In this document: positions 23,753 to 32,700 of the stretch, in pieces
Layout of the letters: each line of letters opens with the position of its first letter
Position numbering within the stretch: position 1 is the stretch's first letter
Assembly: GCA_947574505.1 (NCBI GenBank)
Contig: CANPJW010000031.1
Location: 1 to 32,728, forward strand
Direction of reading: 5' to 3'
DNA: 32,728 nucleotides
DNA from: an uncultured Bacteroides sp.
Lineage (GTDB): Bacteria; Bacteroidota; Bacteroidia; Bacteroidales; Bacteroidaceae
The notes under the pieces: model-generated
The model's input: the letters and a program-made list of their open reading frames with translations, nothing else
The model's database searches: none
Told to the model about the DNA's origin: nothing
Translations under genes and position numbers: made by a program

Positions 23753-25183
23753 ATGTTGAGAACAGTAGTAATTTTTTTTAAGTATATGCTTATTGCAAGT
23801 TGCTGTTTGCATATCACGAGTTGTGAAAGTAAGACAAAAGATGAGGCGGTCGACAAACTTTTAGGAGAATTGAAGGTTGAAGTTAACGGCACTTCGGTGA
23901 CGGTCCATCAGGCGCGAGTTTCCAAATATCCTATGAATATGGTTTGGGAAGGGTATCAACGTCCCGTTAATCAGACGGAAATTGCAAATTTTGCTTACTT
24001 CGACTTCAAAAAGAATGCAGTGGTGAAAATTACCTCTTCAGAAGATATAAAAGACTGTAAAATACGTCCTACAGAATTCGGTATTACTCCCGTGGTGAAA
24101 GGTAAAAGTGTTGAGTTTACATTAACAGAGCCCTGCCAGTTTGTAGTTGAATTCGATGGACATCATGAAGCCTTGCATCTGTTCGTCAATCCAGAAAAAC
24201 TGACTGTCGACAGGGATGCTAATGCGCGTTATTTCGGTCCAGGTATCCATGAAGCCGGCGTTATTACAATGAGAAGCAATGAAATGGTATATATTGACGA
24301 AGGGGCAATAGTTTATGGAGCCATTCAAAGTGAAAACGCTTCCAATATAAAGATTGTAGGGAAAGGAATTCTTGATTCGAGTCATATGAATTCCGGACAT
24401 ATAGTTTCTTTGAAGGGCGTTAGTAACGCACATATTGAAGGTGTAATTTTGAAAGACCCGGCCGGTTGGGCGGCAGTTCCCTATTATTGTAATGGAGTAA
24501 CTTTTGATAATGTCAAGTTGATAGGTTTCTGGCGATACAATGCAGACGGAATAGATATCGTTAATAGTAGCAATGTGACAATCAAGAACTCTTTTCTCCG
24601 AACATTTGATGATTGCATAGCAATCAAAGGGCAGAAAGCAGTTTATGACAAACAAAAAATTATAGAAAATATAAAAGTGGATAACTGTGTACTTTGGAAT
24701 GACTGGGGGAAATGTTTTGAATTTGGAGCTGAAACAGTAGTGGATATTATTCGTGATGTCACTATTTCGAATTGTTATATTCCTCACTTCACAATGGTGG
24801 CAATGTCTATGCAGAATGGCGATAGGGGGCACATTGAAAATGTTCGTTTTGAAAATATCTCCATTGAGGAGCCAATAAAAGAAAATGCTATGTTAAAAGA
24901 TGAACCTATGGATACAAGCTGGTGGGGAAAAACGATTGGTTTAGGAATTACCGGTACTCAATGGTCTCAAGATAACATCCGAGGAAGTATAAATAACGTA
25001 AGTTTTCAGAATATTCGTCATATAGGTTCCGGTTGCACCGGAGTCGACTTGTCCGGATATGACAAAGACCATAAAGTGACCAATATAAATATAAAAGACT
25101 ATTATGTGAATGGTACAAAAGTAACTAAAACGTCAAATCTCATCCATACAAATGAATTTGTATCCGGTGTTACTGTTGAATAA
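23753..25183 (+). CDS. GH28-type right-handed beta-helix glycoside hydrolase lipoprotein
   Basis: The protein is 476 residues. A lipoprotein signal ends LHITSC (Cys24). Residues about 35-165 form a beta domain like the N-terminal sandwich of Bacteroides GH28-like and GH49-like proteins (SVEFTLTEPCQFVVEFDGHH). From about 165 there is a parallel beta-helix of short N-rich turns (NVTIKNSFLRTFDDCIAIKG, RDVTISNCYIPHF). The Asp triad of GH28 is present: Asp265 in YNADGIDI, and Asp286/Asp287 in FDDC. Spacings of 21 and 22 residues equal those of D180/D201/D202 in fungal polygalacturonase II. The usual GHG and RIK motifs are not seen; WNDWGKCFEFGAE occupies that region. It is therefore unlikely to be an ordinary polygalacturonase, and its substrate is open. 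It probably acts at the cell surface or in the periplasm. Confidence 0.82.
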   Translation: MLRTVVIFFKYMLIASCCLHITSCESKTKDEAVDKLLGELKVEVNGTSVTVHQARVSKYPMNMVWEGYQRPVNQTEIANFAYFDFKKNAVVKITSSEDIKDCKIRPTEFGITPVVKGKSVEFTLTEPCQFVVEFDGHHEALHLFVNPEKLTVDRDANARYFGPGIHEAGVITMRSNEMVYIDEGAIVYGAIQSENASNIKIVGKGILDSSHMNSGHIVSLKGVSNAHIEGVILKDPAGWAAVPYYCNGVTFDNVKLIGFWRYNADGIDIVNSSNVTIKNSFLRTFDDCIAIKGQKAVYDKQKIIENIKVDNCVLWNDWGKCFEFGAETVVDIIRDVTISNCYIPHFTMVAMSMQNGDRGHIENVRFENISIEEPIKENAMLKDEPMDTSWWGKTIGLGITGTQWSQDNIRGSINNVSFQNIRHIGSGCTGVDLSGYDKDHKVTNINIKDYYVNGTKVTKTSNLIHTNEFVSGVTVE

Positions 25184-25232
25184 GGGAGTCTTTAACAGTC
25201 CCAAATATCAAAAATTTTAATCATTAATTATT

Positions 25233-27116
25233 ATGAAAATGAAAAAAATAGTTTTTTACTTTTCAATATTTGCTGCTATTGCATTAAATTCTTGTAATAA
25301 AGAGAATGAATCTGATATATTGCCTCCTGATGCTCCGAGTATTCTGACCGGTGATTATGAAATTATAGCCAATGGCAATTGGGAAGCCGAAGATCAGGTT
25401 TATGTTTGGCATGGCGGTTCGAAGGGGTTTGTTGATGATGGAAAGTTTACGCTTTCAGATCCATCAACCTCGACTTTCAAGGGTACTTTAGCTGAATCTC
25501 TTGTTAGCGGAACCGAGTACAACTGGTATGTGGTAAGTCCTTCTGCCGAAGGTTCTCCAGCTTCATGCACTATCCCTGTATCAGAAAAATCCCAATACGG
25601 CAAGATAAAAGCTATTGCTGGTGAGAATGCTCCTTCTGTTAATATGCTTTCATTAGTAGCATTTGCTAAGGTCAATATCAAGAACACTACCAATCGGGCT
25701 ATCATATTCAACTCTGCATCTCTTTCCTGCGGAAATCCCGTATTTGGGAAAATGTGTGTGGATTTTACTGATGAAAAAGTAAAATATATCGACTGCCCCG
25801 CTGCATCCCAATCAGTATTGATTTCAGAAACAGAAAGTCGTTTGCCTGCAGGGGAGACTATGACATTTACTATCGCAGTAAAGCCTTTTATCGCAAATGA
25901 AGAGGTATTAAAACTCGAGCTGGATAACTTTGAACTAACTTATGCATTAAATGAAATTTCCTTTGAAGCAGGTAAAACAGTTGATGTGAATTATGAAATC
26001 AATGCTCCAGATGTTCCAGAAATTGAAGAAGGAACAGTATTAGCAGCATCAGGTACAGCCTCACCGGTAGCGAATGATCTCATTCAAGATTGGATGGCTT
26101 TTCAGTTGACTACCGGTGTTTATGAATATGTTTATAGAGGATGGCTAAATCAGGGAACATTCTTCTGTTTTGGCAAAAATAATGAGTCTATAAAGTATGT
26201 TTTCAGTGCAACAGACAATGGCGCTGAATTTGGAGAACAGGGAGGAGAGAGTGCAATGACGATTACGGAAGCATTATCCGAACCGTCAACATACAACAAA
26301 TGGACTGTGACCAAAGAAGGTTATTATGAAATAGTCCTTGATTGTTATACTTCAAAACTTAAGGCAACTTATCTCTGTGATGCCGCTTCTGTATTTTCCA
26401 AAATCGAAGTAGAAAAACTCTATTTGAACGTTAAATACAATGATCAAGAACAGTTTGGAATACGTGCTGACCAAATGATTGAAATGGAAAAAACAGGAAA
26501 TGGAGTATTCAAGGCCAAGGTTTCTGTTCCAGAAGACAAAATATCCGGGCAGTTCAGATGCCAAATGGATCTTGGTGGGCATTCACTTCCGGTCATTCTT
26601 CCTTCTGACAGTGATAAATCGGTTGCTGAGTGTGATGGAGGATTGGCCAAAACGCCATTTGTGCTCACGATGAATGGAACTACAAACTTTTGGCTACATA
26701 CCGATACTCCGGGACATTCGTATGTGATTACCGTTGATCTTAAACAGGGATTGATTTGGGCCAACTGTGACCAGCCTTCTATAGAAGCTTCAGACATTCT
26801 TTTGTCAGGACCAGCTATTGGGTATGACTGGGGGAATTTTGCTCACATGAAGAAGACGGATAATCAATTTGTTTTTGAATTTGAAGTGGAAATATCGGGT
26901 AAAGATGAAATGTTTACCATACATCTTGATGGTGAACAAAGGTCTCTTATACCATTCAGTGGTGGAAATGAGGTGTTGAGTTTGGGCGAAAATAAATTCA
27001 AATATCGTGATGCAGCGGCTGATTGTGGATGGTTTGTTCCTAATATTCCTGCTGGGAAATATAAATTGACAGTCAATCTTCAAGATTATACATTGACCGT
27101 GACGAAAGTAAATTGA
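25233..27116 (+). CDS. Surface glycan-binding lipoprotein (fimbrillin-like half + SusE-like repeats)
   Basis: The protein is 627 residues with a lipobox at IALNSC (Cys21). Residues about 35-255 resemble the N-terminal domain of fimbrillin/Mfa-like proteins (FKGTLAESLVSGTEYNWYVV; LPAGETMTFTIAVKPF). Three later modules each end in a similar strand pair: GYYEIVLDCYTSKLKATYL (about residue 370), HSYVITVDLKQGLIWANC (about 510) and GKYKLTVNLQDYTLTVTK at the C-terminus. That ending is typical of SusE/SusF-type carbohydrate-binding modules. Position two genes after susD and lipid anchoring make it the likely SusE/F-position glycan-binding protein of this PUL. No catalytic motif is visible. The ligand is unknown. 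The family call rests on pattern and context, not on a database match. Confidence 0.75.
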   Translation: MKMKKIVFYFSIFAAIALNSCNKENESDILPPDAPSILTGDYEIIANGNWEAEDQVYVWHGGSKGFVDDGKFTLSDPSTSTFKGTLAESLVSGTEYNWYVVSPSAEGSPASCTIPVSEKSQYGKIKAIAGENAPSVNMLSLVAFAKVNIKNTTNRAIIFNSASLSCGNPVFGKMCVDFTDEKVKYIDCPAASQSVLISETESRLPAGETMTFTIAVKPFIANEEVLKLELDNFELTYALNEISFEAGKTVDVNYEINAPDVPEIEEGTVLAASGTASPVANDLIQDWMAFQLTTGVYEYVYRGWLNQGTFFCFGKNNESIKYVFSATDNGAEFGEQGGESAMTITEALSEPSTYNKWTVTKEGYYEIVLDCYTSKLKATYLCDAASVFSKIEVEKLYLNVKYNDQEQFGIRADQMIEMEKTGNGVFKAKVSVPEDKISGQFRCQMDLGGHSLPVILPSDSDKSVAECDGGLAKTPFVLTMNGTTNFWLHTDTPGHSYVITVDLKQGLIWANCDQPSIEASDILLSGPAIGYDWGNFAHMKKTDNQFVFEFEVEISGKDEMFTIHLDGEQRSLIPFSGGNEVLSLGENKFKYRDAAADCGWFVPNIPAGKYKLTVNLQDYTLTVTKVN

Positions 27117-27144
27117 AAAGTTTATATTCCTAACAACATTGTAG

Positions 27145-27172
27145 TCTGCCCTATCTGTAATGATAGGGCAGA
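27145..27172 (+). other. Intergenic hairpin after the glycan-binding lipoprotein gene
   Basis: TCTGCCCTATC and GATAGGGCAGA form a perfect 11-bp stem with a 6-base loop (TGTAAT), in the 112-base gap before the GH78 gene. The downstream bases (TGATAATGAGG) are not U-rich, so it is not a standard intrinsic terminator. Confidence 0.75.
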
Positions 27173-27228
27173 TGATAATGAGGTCGTAACTGCAAAAAAG
27201 AAATTACCGATATATTGAATGCAATAAA

Positions 27229-30006
27229 ATGAAAAAGAAGATACAGAAAATAGTTTTTATATTCGTTTGGTTTATTACTGCAAGTGCGTCGGCTACCCCT
27301 TCATTCTCGGTATACGACCTTATGGTAGAACTGGCGGAAAGGCCTATTGGAATAGAAACCTTAGAACCGCATTTCAGTTGGAAAATATATGCACAAGAAC
27401 GAAATTTTAAACAAAGTGCTTATCGTATATGTGTTGCAGATTCTCCTGTAAAATTGGAGAATGGTGATCCCAATGTATGGGACAGTGGTAAAGTTCTTTC
27501 TGACAATTCAATTTTTAATCCATTTAAAGGAAAAAAATTGTGCTCTTCAACCACCTATTATTGGAAGGTAAAGGTTTGGAATGATAAAGGAGAAGAATCC
27601 GTATGGAGTCGAGCAAATACTTTTACGACAGGACTTCTGAATGAAAATGACTGGGGGACTTCCAGTTGGATTTCAATGGAAGCAGACCAACTGAAAATAA
27701 AGGGAATTCATTATCAAAACAAGGATGCCTTGCCCGCTTCTAAAACAGGTATGTATAAAATGCCTCAGTTTCGCAAAGAATTTCAAGTAAAGAAAAATAT
27801 ACAGAAGGCTTTTATCTATATCTCAGGTGTAGGACATTTTGACTTATTTTTAAATGGATCCAAAGTAGGAGATCATTTTTTGGATGCAGGGTGGACTTTG
27901 TATGACAAGGAGGTCTTCTATGTTTCATTTGACGTAACAGCTCTGTTGCAGAAGGAAGATAATGTTCTTGGAGTTATGCTTGGAAATGGTTTTTATAATA
28001 TGCCACAAGAACGTTATTTCAAATTATTAGTATCATATGGCTCTCCCAAACTGAAATTAATACTAAAAATAACATACAATGACGGTACATCGCAGGAGAT
28101 TGTTTCGGATAACTCTTGGAAAGTAACAGAGAGCCCTATCACATACTCCAGTATATATGGTGGAGAGGATTATGATGCCACTAAACAAAAACAAGGCTGG
28201 ATGCAAGTAGGTTATGACGATGAAAATTGGGAAAATGCCCTTGAAGCAAACTATCATCCTAAAATGATTTCTCAACAAATAGAACCACTAAAGGTAAAAG
28301 AAGAAATTCCAGTAGTCAGATGTTATAAGAATAGTAAGGGGAATTGGATATACGATTTTGGACAGAATTTTTCGGGAATAGTCCGTCTTCATGTATCGGG
28401 GAGAAGATTCCAGAAGCTTAGTCTTGTTCCTGCCGAACTGCTAAACAAGAACAATACCGCCAATCAGACAGCTTCCGGACATCCTTTTTGTTATAATTAT
28501 ACATTGAGGGGGGATAGCATTGAAATTTGGCAACCGCAATTTACATATTATGGGTTTCGCTATGTAGAAGTAAAAGGTGCCGTTCCTGCGGGAGAAAGAA
28601 ATCCAAGGAACCTTCCTGTTATAACCGAACTTGTAGGATTACATACAAGTTTATCTGCTTCTCAATCCGGAACTTTCTTTTGCTCCAATCCATTGTTCAA
28701 CAAGATACATAACCTTATTGATTGGGCTATGCGCAGCAATATGGCCAGTGTATTAACCGATTGTCCTCACAGGGAAAAATTAGGATGGGTAGAACAGGCA
28801 TACTTGATGCAATATTCATTGCAATACCGCTATAATATGTCAAGGATGTATAATAAGATTATAAAAGATATGTATCTGTCGCAGACCGAACAAGGCATGA
28901 TTCCGTCCATTGCGCCTGAGTATGTGAGGTTTAAAGACGGTTTTGAGGATACACCAGAATGGGGAAGTGCTTTTATTATTTCCTCTTGGTATACATATTT
29001 ATGGTATGGCGATGATAGATCGTTGAAAAAATATTATCCTATGATGAAAAAATACATGGATTACTTAGCTTCCCGCGCAAACGACAATATCATAGCATAT
29101 GGATTGGGTGATTGGTTTGACATAGGTCCAGATGTTCCTGGAAATTCCCAGCTGACTTCAAATGGTTTAACCGCAACTGCAACTTATTACTATAACGCTA
29201 CTATTATGCAAAAAATCGCACATTTATTGGCCCAACCGGATGATGTGGAAAAGTATGGAAGATTGGCAGTTGAAATTAAAGAATCATTCAATCGCAGTTT
29301 TTTCAATTCTTCCACTAATACTTATGACCGTAATAGTCAGACTGCAAATTCGATAGTGCTATTTATGGGATTAGCAGATGAAACATATAAACAATCAATC
29401 ATTAACAATCTGGTTTGCGATATAGAGAAACGAAATTATTCGTTAACTGCGGGTGATATCGGTTATAGATATGTATTGCAAGCTTTAGAAACCAACGGTT
29501 TGTCAGAGTTGATTTATAAGATGAATTGTAAATACAATGTACCAGGATATGGTTGGCAGTTAGCACATGGAGCAACGGCACTTACTGAATCATGGCAAGC
29601 GTTTGGATTTGTATCCAACAATCATTTTATGTTAGGACATTTGATGGAGTGGTTATATGGTGGCATAGGAGGAATACGTCAGACAGAACAATCATTGGCT
29701 TATAAAACAATACAGATTGACCCTCATGTCGTTGGAAACATCACTTCTGCATCAGCTTCTTATGAGTCACCTTATGGTCGGATTTGTAGTGAATGGAAGA
29801 AAAAGCAAGAAGGTTTCGAATTGAAAGTTTCTATTCCTGCAAATAGCGAAGCGGTGATTCTTTTACCAACGAGAAACATTGAGAATATAACAGATTATGG
29901 AGTATGTTTGCATCTGTCTAAAGATATCGTTTTTTTAGGAGTCGAAAGTAATAAAACAAAAATAAAGATTGGTTCCGGCAACTATTTGTTCTTCGTAAAA
30001 AACTGA
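27229..30006 (+). CDS. GH78 alpha-L-rhamnosidase
   Basis: The protein is 925 residues with a signal peptide (cleavage near ASA, about residue 22). Domain order fits GH78: an N-terminal fibronectin-like Bac_rhamnosid domain (about 28-140; HFSWKIYAQERNFKQSAYRI), beta domains that include PQFRKEFQV and IYISGVGHFDLFLNGSKVGD, an (alpha/alpha)6 catalytic barrel from about 470, and a C-terminal beta domain. The hallmark is TDCPHREKLGWVEQA (residues 510-524, probable acid Glu522). LTESWQ provides the probable base Glu787, a separation close to that between Glu636 and Glu895 in the Streptomyces avermitilis enzyme. It releases terminal L-rhamnose from imported or surface-bound glycans, probably in the periplasm. 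It sits between two genes' worth of hairpin-bearing gaps in the PUL operon. Confidence 0.93.
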   Translation: MKKKIQKIVFIFVWFITASASATPSFSVYDLMVELAERPIGIETLEPHFSWKIYAQERNFKQSAYRICVADSPVKLENGDPNVWDSGKVLSDNSIFNPFKGKKLCSSTTYYWKVKVWNDKGEESVWSRANTFTTGLLNENDWGTSSWISMEADQLKIKGIHYQNKDALPASKTGMYKMPQFRKEFQVKKNIQKAFIYISGVGHFDLFLNGSKVGDHFLDAGWTLYDKEVFYVSFDVTALLQKEDNVLGVMLGNGFYNMPQERYFKLLVSYGSPKLKLILKITYNDGTSQEIVSDNSWKVTESPITYSSIYGGEDYDATKQKQGWMQVGYDDENWENALEANYHPKMISQQIEPLKVKEEIPVVRCYKNSKGNWIYDFGQNFSGIVRLHVSGRRFQKLSLVPAELLNKNNTANQTASGHPFCYNYTLRGDSIEIWQPQFTYYGFRYVEVKGAVPAGERNPRNLPVITELVGLHTSLSASQSGTFFCSNPLFNKIHNLIDWAMRSNMASVLTDCPHREKLGWVEQAYLMQYSLQYRYNMSRMYNKIIKDMYLSQTEQGMIPSIAPEYVRFKDGFEDTPEWGSAFIISSWYTYLWYGDDRSLKKYYPMMKKYMDYLASRANDNIIAYGLGDWFDIGPDVPGNSQLTSNGLTATATYYYNATIMQKIAHLLAQPDDVEKYGRLAVEIKESFNRSFFNSSTNTYDRNSQTANSIVLFMGLADETYKQSIINNLVCDIEKRNYSLTAGDIGYRYVLQALETNGLSELIYKMNCKYNVPGYGWQLAHGATALTESWQAFGFVSNNHFMLGHLMEWLYGGIGGIRQTEQSLAYKTIQIDPHVVGNITSASASYESPYGRICSEWKKKQEGFELKVSIPANSEAVILLPTRNIENITDYGVCLHLSKDIVFLGVESNKTKIKIGSGNYLFFVKN

Positions 30007-30025
30007 GAAAACATGTAGTAAATCA

Positions 30026-30044
30026 GAGAGTACAAGCTACTCTT
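30026..30044 (+). other. Small intergenic hairpin after the GH78 gene
   Basis: AGAGTA and TACTCT pair across CAAGC (6 bp, extendable by a G-U pair). It lies directly upstream of the larger hairpin at 30054-30081. Confidence 0.45.
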
Positions 30045-30053
30045 CATGATGCA

Positions 30054-30081
30054 CTTGTTGTGTGGTAAATCACACAACAAG
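30054..30081 (+). other. Intergenic hairpin between the GH78 and GH3 genes
   Basis: CTTGTTGTGTG and CACACAACAAG form a perfect 11-bp stem with a 6-base loop (GTAAAT). Stem and loop sizes equal those of the hairpin at 27145-27172, but the sequence is unrelated. No U-tract follows (ATGACTTTAG). Confidence 0.75.
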
Positions 30082-30174
30082 ATGACTTTAGAATCATTCT
30101 CGTCAATGAACATTGAAAAGAAACTTCAAAAATAAATATATAATTAGAAAACAAATCTTATATCAGAAATAAAT

Positions 30175-32418
30175 ATGAAATTTAAAGCAATGCTATTGGG
30201 CTTGGCTTTAATGCCTGTATTGTCAGTTTTGGCACAAGTACCTGTGTATCTGAATGCAGACAAGCCTATTGAAGAGCGAGTAAAAGATGCGCTGAGTCGT
30301 ATGACTCTTGAGGAAAAAGTGAAGATGCTTCATGCACAGTCAAAATTCAGTTCGGCAGGCGTAGCTCGGCTTGGAATCCCCGAGATATGGGCTACCGACG
30401 GTCCTCACGGTATCCGTCCGGAAGTGTTGTGGGATGAATGGAATCAGGCCGGATGGACAAATGACTCTTGTATCGCTTACCCTGCATTGACTTGTCTTGC
30501 TGCCACATGGAATCCGGAGATGTCTCATCTCTATGGAAAAAGTGTAGGTGAAGAGGCTCGCTACCGCAAGAAAGATATCTTGTTAGGACCCGGTGTGAAC
30601 ATCTATCGCACTCCTCTGAATGGGCGTAATTTTGAATATATGGGTGAAGATCCGTACCTGTCCGCCACTATGGTAGTTCCTTATATCAAAGGAGTACAGG
30701 AAAATGGTGTAGCCGCTTGTGTGAAACATTACGCTTTGAATAATCAGGAAACCAATCGGCACACTACTAATGTATATCTGAGCGACCGTTCCCTTTATGA
30801 GATATACCTACCTGCGTTCCAAGCCGCTGTTCAAGAAGGTGGAGCATGGGCAATTATGGGTTCTTATAATCTTTATCAAGGAGAACATGCTTGCCACAAC
30901 AAACGTCTACTTAAAGATATTCTTCGTGACGAATGGAACTTTGACGGTGTGGTTGTATCCGATTGGGGCGGAGTACACAGTACGGAACAAGCTGTTTACA
31001 ATGGCTTGGATCTCGAATTCGGGACTTGGACAGACGGTCTGTCAAACGGTACACGAAATGCTTATGATAATTATTTTCTTGCTTTCCCTTACTTGAAGCT
31101 GATAAAAGAGGGCAAGATTGAAACAAAGGAACTGGACGAAAAAGTAAGCAATATTCTCCGACTGATTTTTCGGACTTCAATGGCTTCACATAAACCATTC
31201 GGTTCTTTGGGTTCTCCTGACCACGGGAAGGTCAGTCGTAAAATAGCTGAAGAGGGAATCGTTCTTTTACAGAACAACAACAATATACTGCCTATCGATT
31301 TGAATAAAACAAAGAAAATAGCCGTTATTGGCGAAAATGCAATCAAGATGATGACAGTGGGTGGTGGTAGTTCTTCCTTGAAAGTAAAATATGAGATTTC
31401 TCCGCTGGACGGATTGAGAAACCGTGTGGGAGATAAAGCGGAAGTGGTTTATGCACGTGGATATGTAGGAGATTCATCGAGTGAATTAAATGGAGTAACA
31501 ACAGGACAGAACTTGAAAGACGACCGTTCGGAAGACGAACTTCTCGCTGAGGCTCTGCAAGCGGCCGAAAACGCGGATTATGTCATTTTCTTCGGTGGGC
31601 TAAATAAGAGTGAGGGACAAGATTGTGAAGGTTCAGACCGTATTTCTTTGGGATTGCCATATGCGCAAGACAGAGTAATCCGTGAATTGGCTCAGATTAA
31701 TAAGAATTTGATTTTTGTCAATATTTCCGGTAATGCAGTAGCCATGCCTTGGGTGAACGAAGTTCCCGCCATTGTTCAAGGCTGGTTTTTGGGTTCGGAA
31801 GCCGGAACGGCCCTCGCTTCTGTATTAATCGGAGATATTAATCCTTCCGGTAAGTTACCTTTTACTTTTCCCGTAAAATTGGATGATGTAGGTGCTCATA
31901 AATTAGGCGAATATCCAGGCAATAAAAAAGAATTGGTAACCAAGCATCAAGGGGACACAATAAACGAAACTTACCATGAAGGCATCTTTGTAGGTTACCG
32001 TTGGGCGGATAAAGAAAAAATCAAGCCATTGTTTCCGTTTGGACACGGATTAAGCTACACCACTTTTACTTATAGCAAACCTGCTGCGGACAAGAAAACA
32101 ATGACCGCCGATGATACGATTTCGTTTACCGTCAACATAAAAAATACAGGAACCTATGAAGGTCAGGAAATTGTTCAGCTTTATATCAGCGATAAAAAAT
32201 CTTCCCTGCCGCGTCCGTTGAAGGAGCTGAAAGCTTTCCAAAAAGTTAAATTGGCTCCGGGAGAAGAGAAATCGGTAACACTGACGATTGATAAAAAAGC
32301 GTTGAGTTTCTTTGATGATGCAAGACATGAATGGGTAGCCGAACCCGGCAAGTTTGAAGCAATGATTGGGAGTTCCTCCCGGAATATCAAAGGAACAATA
32401 GTATTTGAGTTAAAATAA
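30175..32418 (+). CDS. GH3 family beta-glycosidase
   Basis: The protein is 747 residues with a signal peptide ending VLAQ (about residue 20). The GH3 barrel shows ATDGPHGIR, GPGVNIYRTPLNGRNFEYMG and CVKHYALNNQETNR. The nucleophile is Asp263 in VVVSDWGGVHST. The second alpha/beta domain starts after about residue 360 (KKIAVIGENAIKMMTVGGGS), and the C-terminal fibronectin-III-like domain follows PFGHGLSYTTFTYS. Length and domain order are those of typical periplasmic beta-glucosidase-like enzymes of PULs. The exact sugar (beta-glucose, xylose or other) cannot be decided from sequence alone. It lies 168 bases after the GH78 gene and 24 bases before the GH37-like gene, so it should be in the same operon. 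Confidence 0.94.
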   Translation: MKFKAMLLGLALMPVLSVLAQVPVYLNADKPIEERVKDALSRMTLEEKVKMLHAQSKFSSAGVARLGIPEIWATDGPHGIRPEVLWDEWNQAGWTNDSCIAYPALTCLAATWNPEMSHLYGKSVGEEARYRKKDILLGPGVNIYRTPLNGRNFEYMGEDPYLSATMVVPYIKGVQENGVAACVKHYALNNQETNRHTTNVYLSDRSLYEIYLPAFQAAVQEGGAWAIMGSYNLYQGEHACHNKRLLKDILRDEWNFDGVVVSDWGGVHSTEQAVYNGLDLEFGTWTDGLSNGTRNAYDNYFLAFPYLKLIKEGKIETKELDEKVSNILRLIFRTSMASHKPFGSLGSPDHGKVSRKIAEEGIVLLQNNNNILPIDLNKTKKIAVIGENAIKMMTVGGGSSSLKVKYEISPLDGLRNRVGDKAEVVYARGYVGDSSSELNGVTTGQNLKDDRSEDELLAEALQAAENADYVIFFGGLNKSEGQDCEGSDRISLGLPYAQDRVIRELAQINKNLIFVNISGNAVAMPWVNEVPAIVQGWFLGSEAGTALASVLIGDINPSGKLPFTFPVKLDDVGAHKLGEYPGNKKELVTKHQGDTINETYHEGIFVGYRWADKEKIKPLFPFGHGLSYTTFTYSKPAADKKTMTADDTISFTVNIKNTGTYEGQEIVQLYISDKKSSLPRPLKELKAFQKVKLAPGEEKSVTLTIDKKALSFFDDARHEWVAEPGKFEAMIGSSSRNIKGTIVFELK

Positions 32419-32442
32419 AACATTATTAAAATACAATATACT

Positions 32443-32700
32443 ATGCGTCAATTATTAACTGCAATATTTATTTTCATATTTTCTCTCTTTATAAATGCCC
32501 AACAGCAATCGCTTGAAGACATACGAAATGTACGTTTATTCATTAAAGAACATATGGGACATACTGTAAAAGAGTGTAAAAAGGATACATTGGGATATAT
32601 TGCTTTGCCAAAACCCTATAGTGTTCCAAGTTTGAGTGGTGCATTTCAGCAAGATATGTATTATTGGGATACATATTTCCTGACTTCGTCACTTTTTTGA
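32443..32700 (+). CDS. GH37 (trehalase)-like glycosidase, N-terminal part only
   Basis: A signal peptide (cleavage near INAQ, about residue 19) is followed by a helical segment. Then PKPYSVPSLSGAFQQDMYYW and DTYF closely resemble the trehalase signature PxPxVVPGGRFxExYYWDSYF. The frame meets TGA at 32698-32700, only 28 bases from the window edge, right after a six-T run (32693-32698). Removing one T gives LFEFQNKDA, a natural continuation, before another stop 7 codons later. Adding one T leaves an open frame to the edge. A GH37 enzyme has about 500 residues, so the gene is either frameshifted here (mutation or sequencing error at a contig end) or truly broken. Many PUL members of this clan are not trehalases; the substrate is unknown. 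Confidence 0.6.
   Translation: MRQLLTAIFIFIFSLFINAQQQSLEDIRNVRLFIKEHMGHTVKECKKDTLGYIALPKPYSVPSLSGAFQQDMYYWDTYFLTSSLF

Noticed and set aside
24122..24832. Open frame of about 236 codons on the minus strand inside the GH28-type gene
   Set aside because: Cys- and His-rich nonsense composition, no domain or signal, antisense to a well supported enzyme.
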